Source: Methylobacter sp. (lineage in GTDB: Bacteria > Pseudomonadota > Gammaproteobacteria > Methylococcales > Methylomonadaceae). Taken from it: a DNA stretch of 13,803 nt. A program made the position numbers and the translations under genes. Location of the stretch: assembly GCF_023227905.1 (NCBI RefSeq), contig NZ_JALOCF010000080.1:1-13803 (forward strand), read 5' to 3'. This document shows positions 13,007 to 13,803 of the stretch, piece after piece. The notes beneath the pieces are model-generated. The model was not told where the DNA came from. It saw nothing but the letters and a program-made list of their open reading frames with translations, and made no database searches. The first letter of the stretch is position 1; each line of letters opens with the position of its first letter.

Positions 13007-13497
13007 CTCTGTGGTTAAGCTGGAAATAAGCGTGCTAACTATTCACTTCTTAAGCTTTTTTGTTAGATTGGTTAGATTGTAGCCGGTATGCGGATGTGGG
13101 TAATCATGGGTTTAACTATCAATAAGTTAGCTCACGTAATCCTGGTTTTACCGATGTTTTTTTATAAGATGCAGTCAAGTTATTTCGACAGGATTTCGGT
13201 GCAAAAAGATACTGAGCAAGCTTGTGGAAAAAGCTTCTTTGTAAATTTGCTGTCAAGCTTTATTTTTTGAAATTTAGAGCCTCAACCATTTAATTAACAG
13301 GATGCGTTTATCGCCCTGAAAAAGTGCATGATCAGTGGTAGGAATAAAGCTTTCGGCAAGGCCGTAGGAGAGAAAGAGGTGAGGCTTTAATAAGGAGCCG
13401 CGAGCCTTAAAAAGTCAGCAAATGCAAGGCATTGCTGTCCTTAATTGGTGGGGCTATGGTTGTCCGGGATTGGGGCGACCGGTAAACAGGTCGCCCA

Positions 13498-13610
13498 GAT
13501 AGCTCGGCTATATTCACGCGCTTGCTGTTGTCTATTTTACGAGAGTTATAAATCCGCTCAATCATGCCGTTGGACGGGATAATTTAGACAGTCAGTTTGT
13601 GACAATTACC
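13498..13610 (-). pseudogene. Possible relic of an IS481-like / rve-type transposase
   Basis: On the minus strand the frame reads GNCHKLTV, a stop, then IIPSNGMIERIYNSRKI, recalling the H-x-L-T...P-x-T-N-G-M-V-E-R-F-N-G-R-I block around the catalytic Glu of IS481-type integrases. The match is about 20 residues, contains a stop and is not supported on either side. This is a weak call by eye. Confidence 0.3.
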
Positions 13611-13674
13611 TGTTGCCGTGGTGCGGCTAAGGTAGTTTACTAATAGGGGATAGTGGAGCTTGAGTTGTTGAAAT

Positions 13675-13803
13675 TTAATGCCGTCTGCCGTTTTTACCGG
13701 CAGTCGTATCTTCAAATTTGACTTTTAAAGGTTTTCCGCAATACAGATTGCCGTCAAGTCCGGCTATAGCGGCTCTTGCTTCGTGGCCTTCCATGCCGAT
13801 AAA
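13675..13803 (-). CDS. RRM-type RNA-binding protein, C-terminal 42 residues, 5' truncated by window edge
   Basis: The minus-strand frame is open from base 13803 to TAA at 13675-13677. It reads FIGMEGHEARAAIAGLDGNL at residues 1-20, then YCGKPLKVKFEDTT and a basic tail GKNGRRH. This matches the end of an RNA recognition motif: the RNP1 strand (F-[IV]-x-M), the helix E-A-x-x-A-I-x-x-L-[DN]-G, and the last strand G-[RK]-x-L-K-V. Bacterial single-RRM proteins have about 80-100 residues, so the first half lies beyond the window. It converges on the ape operon and is unrelated to it by function. Confidence 0.75.
   Translation of the reverse strand, partial: FIGMEGHEARAAIAGLDGNLYCGKPLKVKFEDTTAGKNGRRH

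Larger units (their letters stand above)
12876..13674. other. AT-rich non-coding region downstream of the ape operon
   Basis: Roughly 800 bp contains no convincing gene. It holds a long AT-rich hairpin (12929-12964), an inverted pair of consensus DnaA boxes and three near-consensus boxes (12984-13231), several AAGCTT hexamers (13052-13261), a GGGCGACC / GGTCGCCC hairpin (13473-13496) and a possible transposase relic (13498-13610). A 60-codon frame at 13088-13270 is noted but not called. Confidence 0.6.

Noticed and set aside
13088..13270. 60-codon plus-strand frame in the AT-rich region
   Set aside because: No SD, no recognisable domain, low-complexity AT-rich composition, and it overlaps two of the near-consensus DnaA boxes.
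13473..13496. GGGCGACC / GGTCGCCC hairpin as an intrinsic terminator
   Set aside because: The 8-bp stem is real but no T-run follows on either strand, so termination is not supported.

Overview
The window looks like a gammaproteobacterial chromosome segment of about 50% GC. Codon usage, the REP-type repeats and the cluster content would suit a methanotroph-like member of Methylococcales, but no marker gene fixes the taxon, so this is a guess. Most of the window is the distal part of an aryl polyene (APE) pigment cluster on the + strand. APEs are yellow aryl-capped polyenes made by a type II PKS/FAS-like pathway and anchored in the outer membrane.

Layout. 1-465: 3' end of an aromatic amino acid ammonia-lyase, the type of enzyme that supplies the aryl starter of APEs; it is truncated by the window edge. 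466-1393: REP palindromes around a REP-associated tyrosine transposase (RAYT), followed by a second REP pair enclosing a fragment of another RAYT. 1393-2954: a minus-strand two-gene operon, an ABM-fold protein followed by an iron-dependent alcohol dehydrogenase, closed by a good intrinsic terminator. 2955-3322: intergenic DNA holding one decayed and one intact REP. 3323-12486: apeK (thioesterase), apeL (LolA-like carrier), apeM (MMPL/RND exporter), a flavin-dependent halogenase-like oxidoreductase, apeN (DUF3261 lipoprotein), apeO (ketosynthase), apeP (hotdog dehydratase), apeQ (ketoreductase) and apeR (ketosynthase), then a small lipoprotein gene (12513-12875). The order K-L-M-(flavoprotein)-N-O-P-Q-R matches the known APE gene order. 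12876-13674: AT-rich non-coding DNA with a long hairpin, a cluster of DnaA boxes and a possible transposase relic. 13675-13803: 3' end of a minus-strand RRM-type RNA-binding protein, cut by the window edge.

How the genes work together. The lyase supplies an aryl acid. The ketosynthases, ketoreductase and dehydratase extend it on an acyl carrier protein encoded outside the window. The thioesterase, LolA-like protein, MMPL exporter and DUF3261 lipoprotein handle release and transport to the outer membrane. Most gene junctions overlap by 4-38 nt, so the block is probably one translationally coupled operon.

The main surprises are three places where repeat DNA breaks this compact operon. REP/RAYT DNA plus the dehydrogenase operon separate the lyase from apeK. 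A REP cluster between the halogenase-like gene and apeN is flanked by a 49-bp direct repeat of the coding end, whose differences are almost all synonymous. A 135-bp Y-shaped inverted-repeat element sits between apeP and apeQ. A consensus DnaA-box inverted pair with further near-consensus boxes downstream of the operon also deserves a look.
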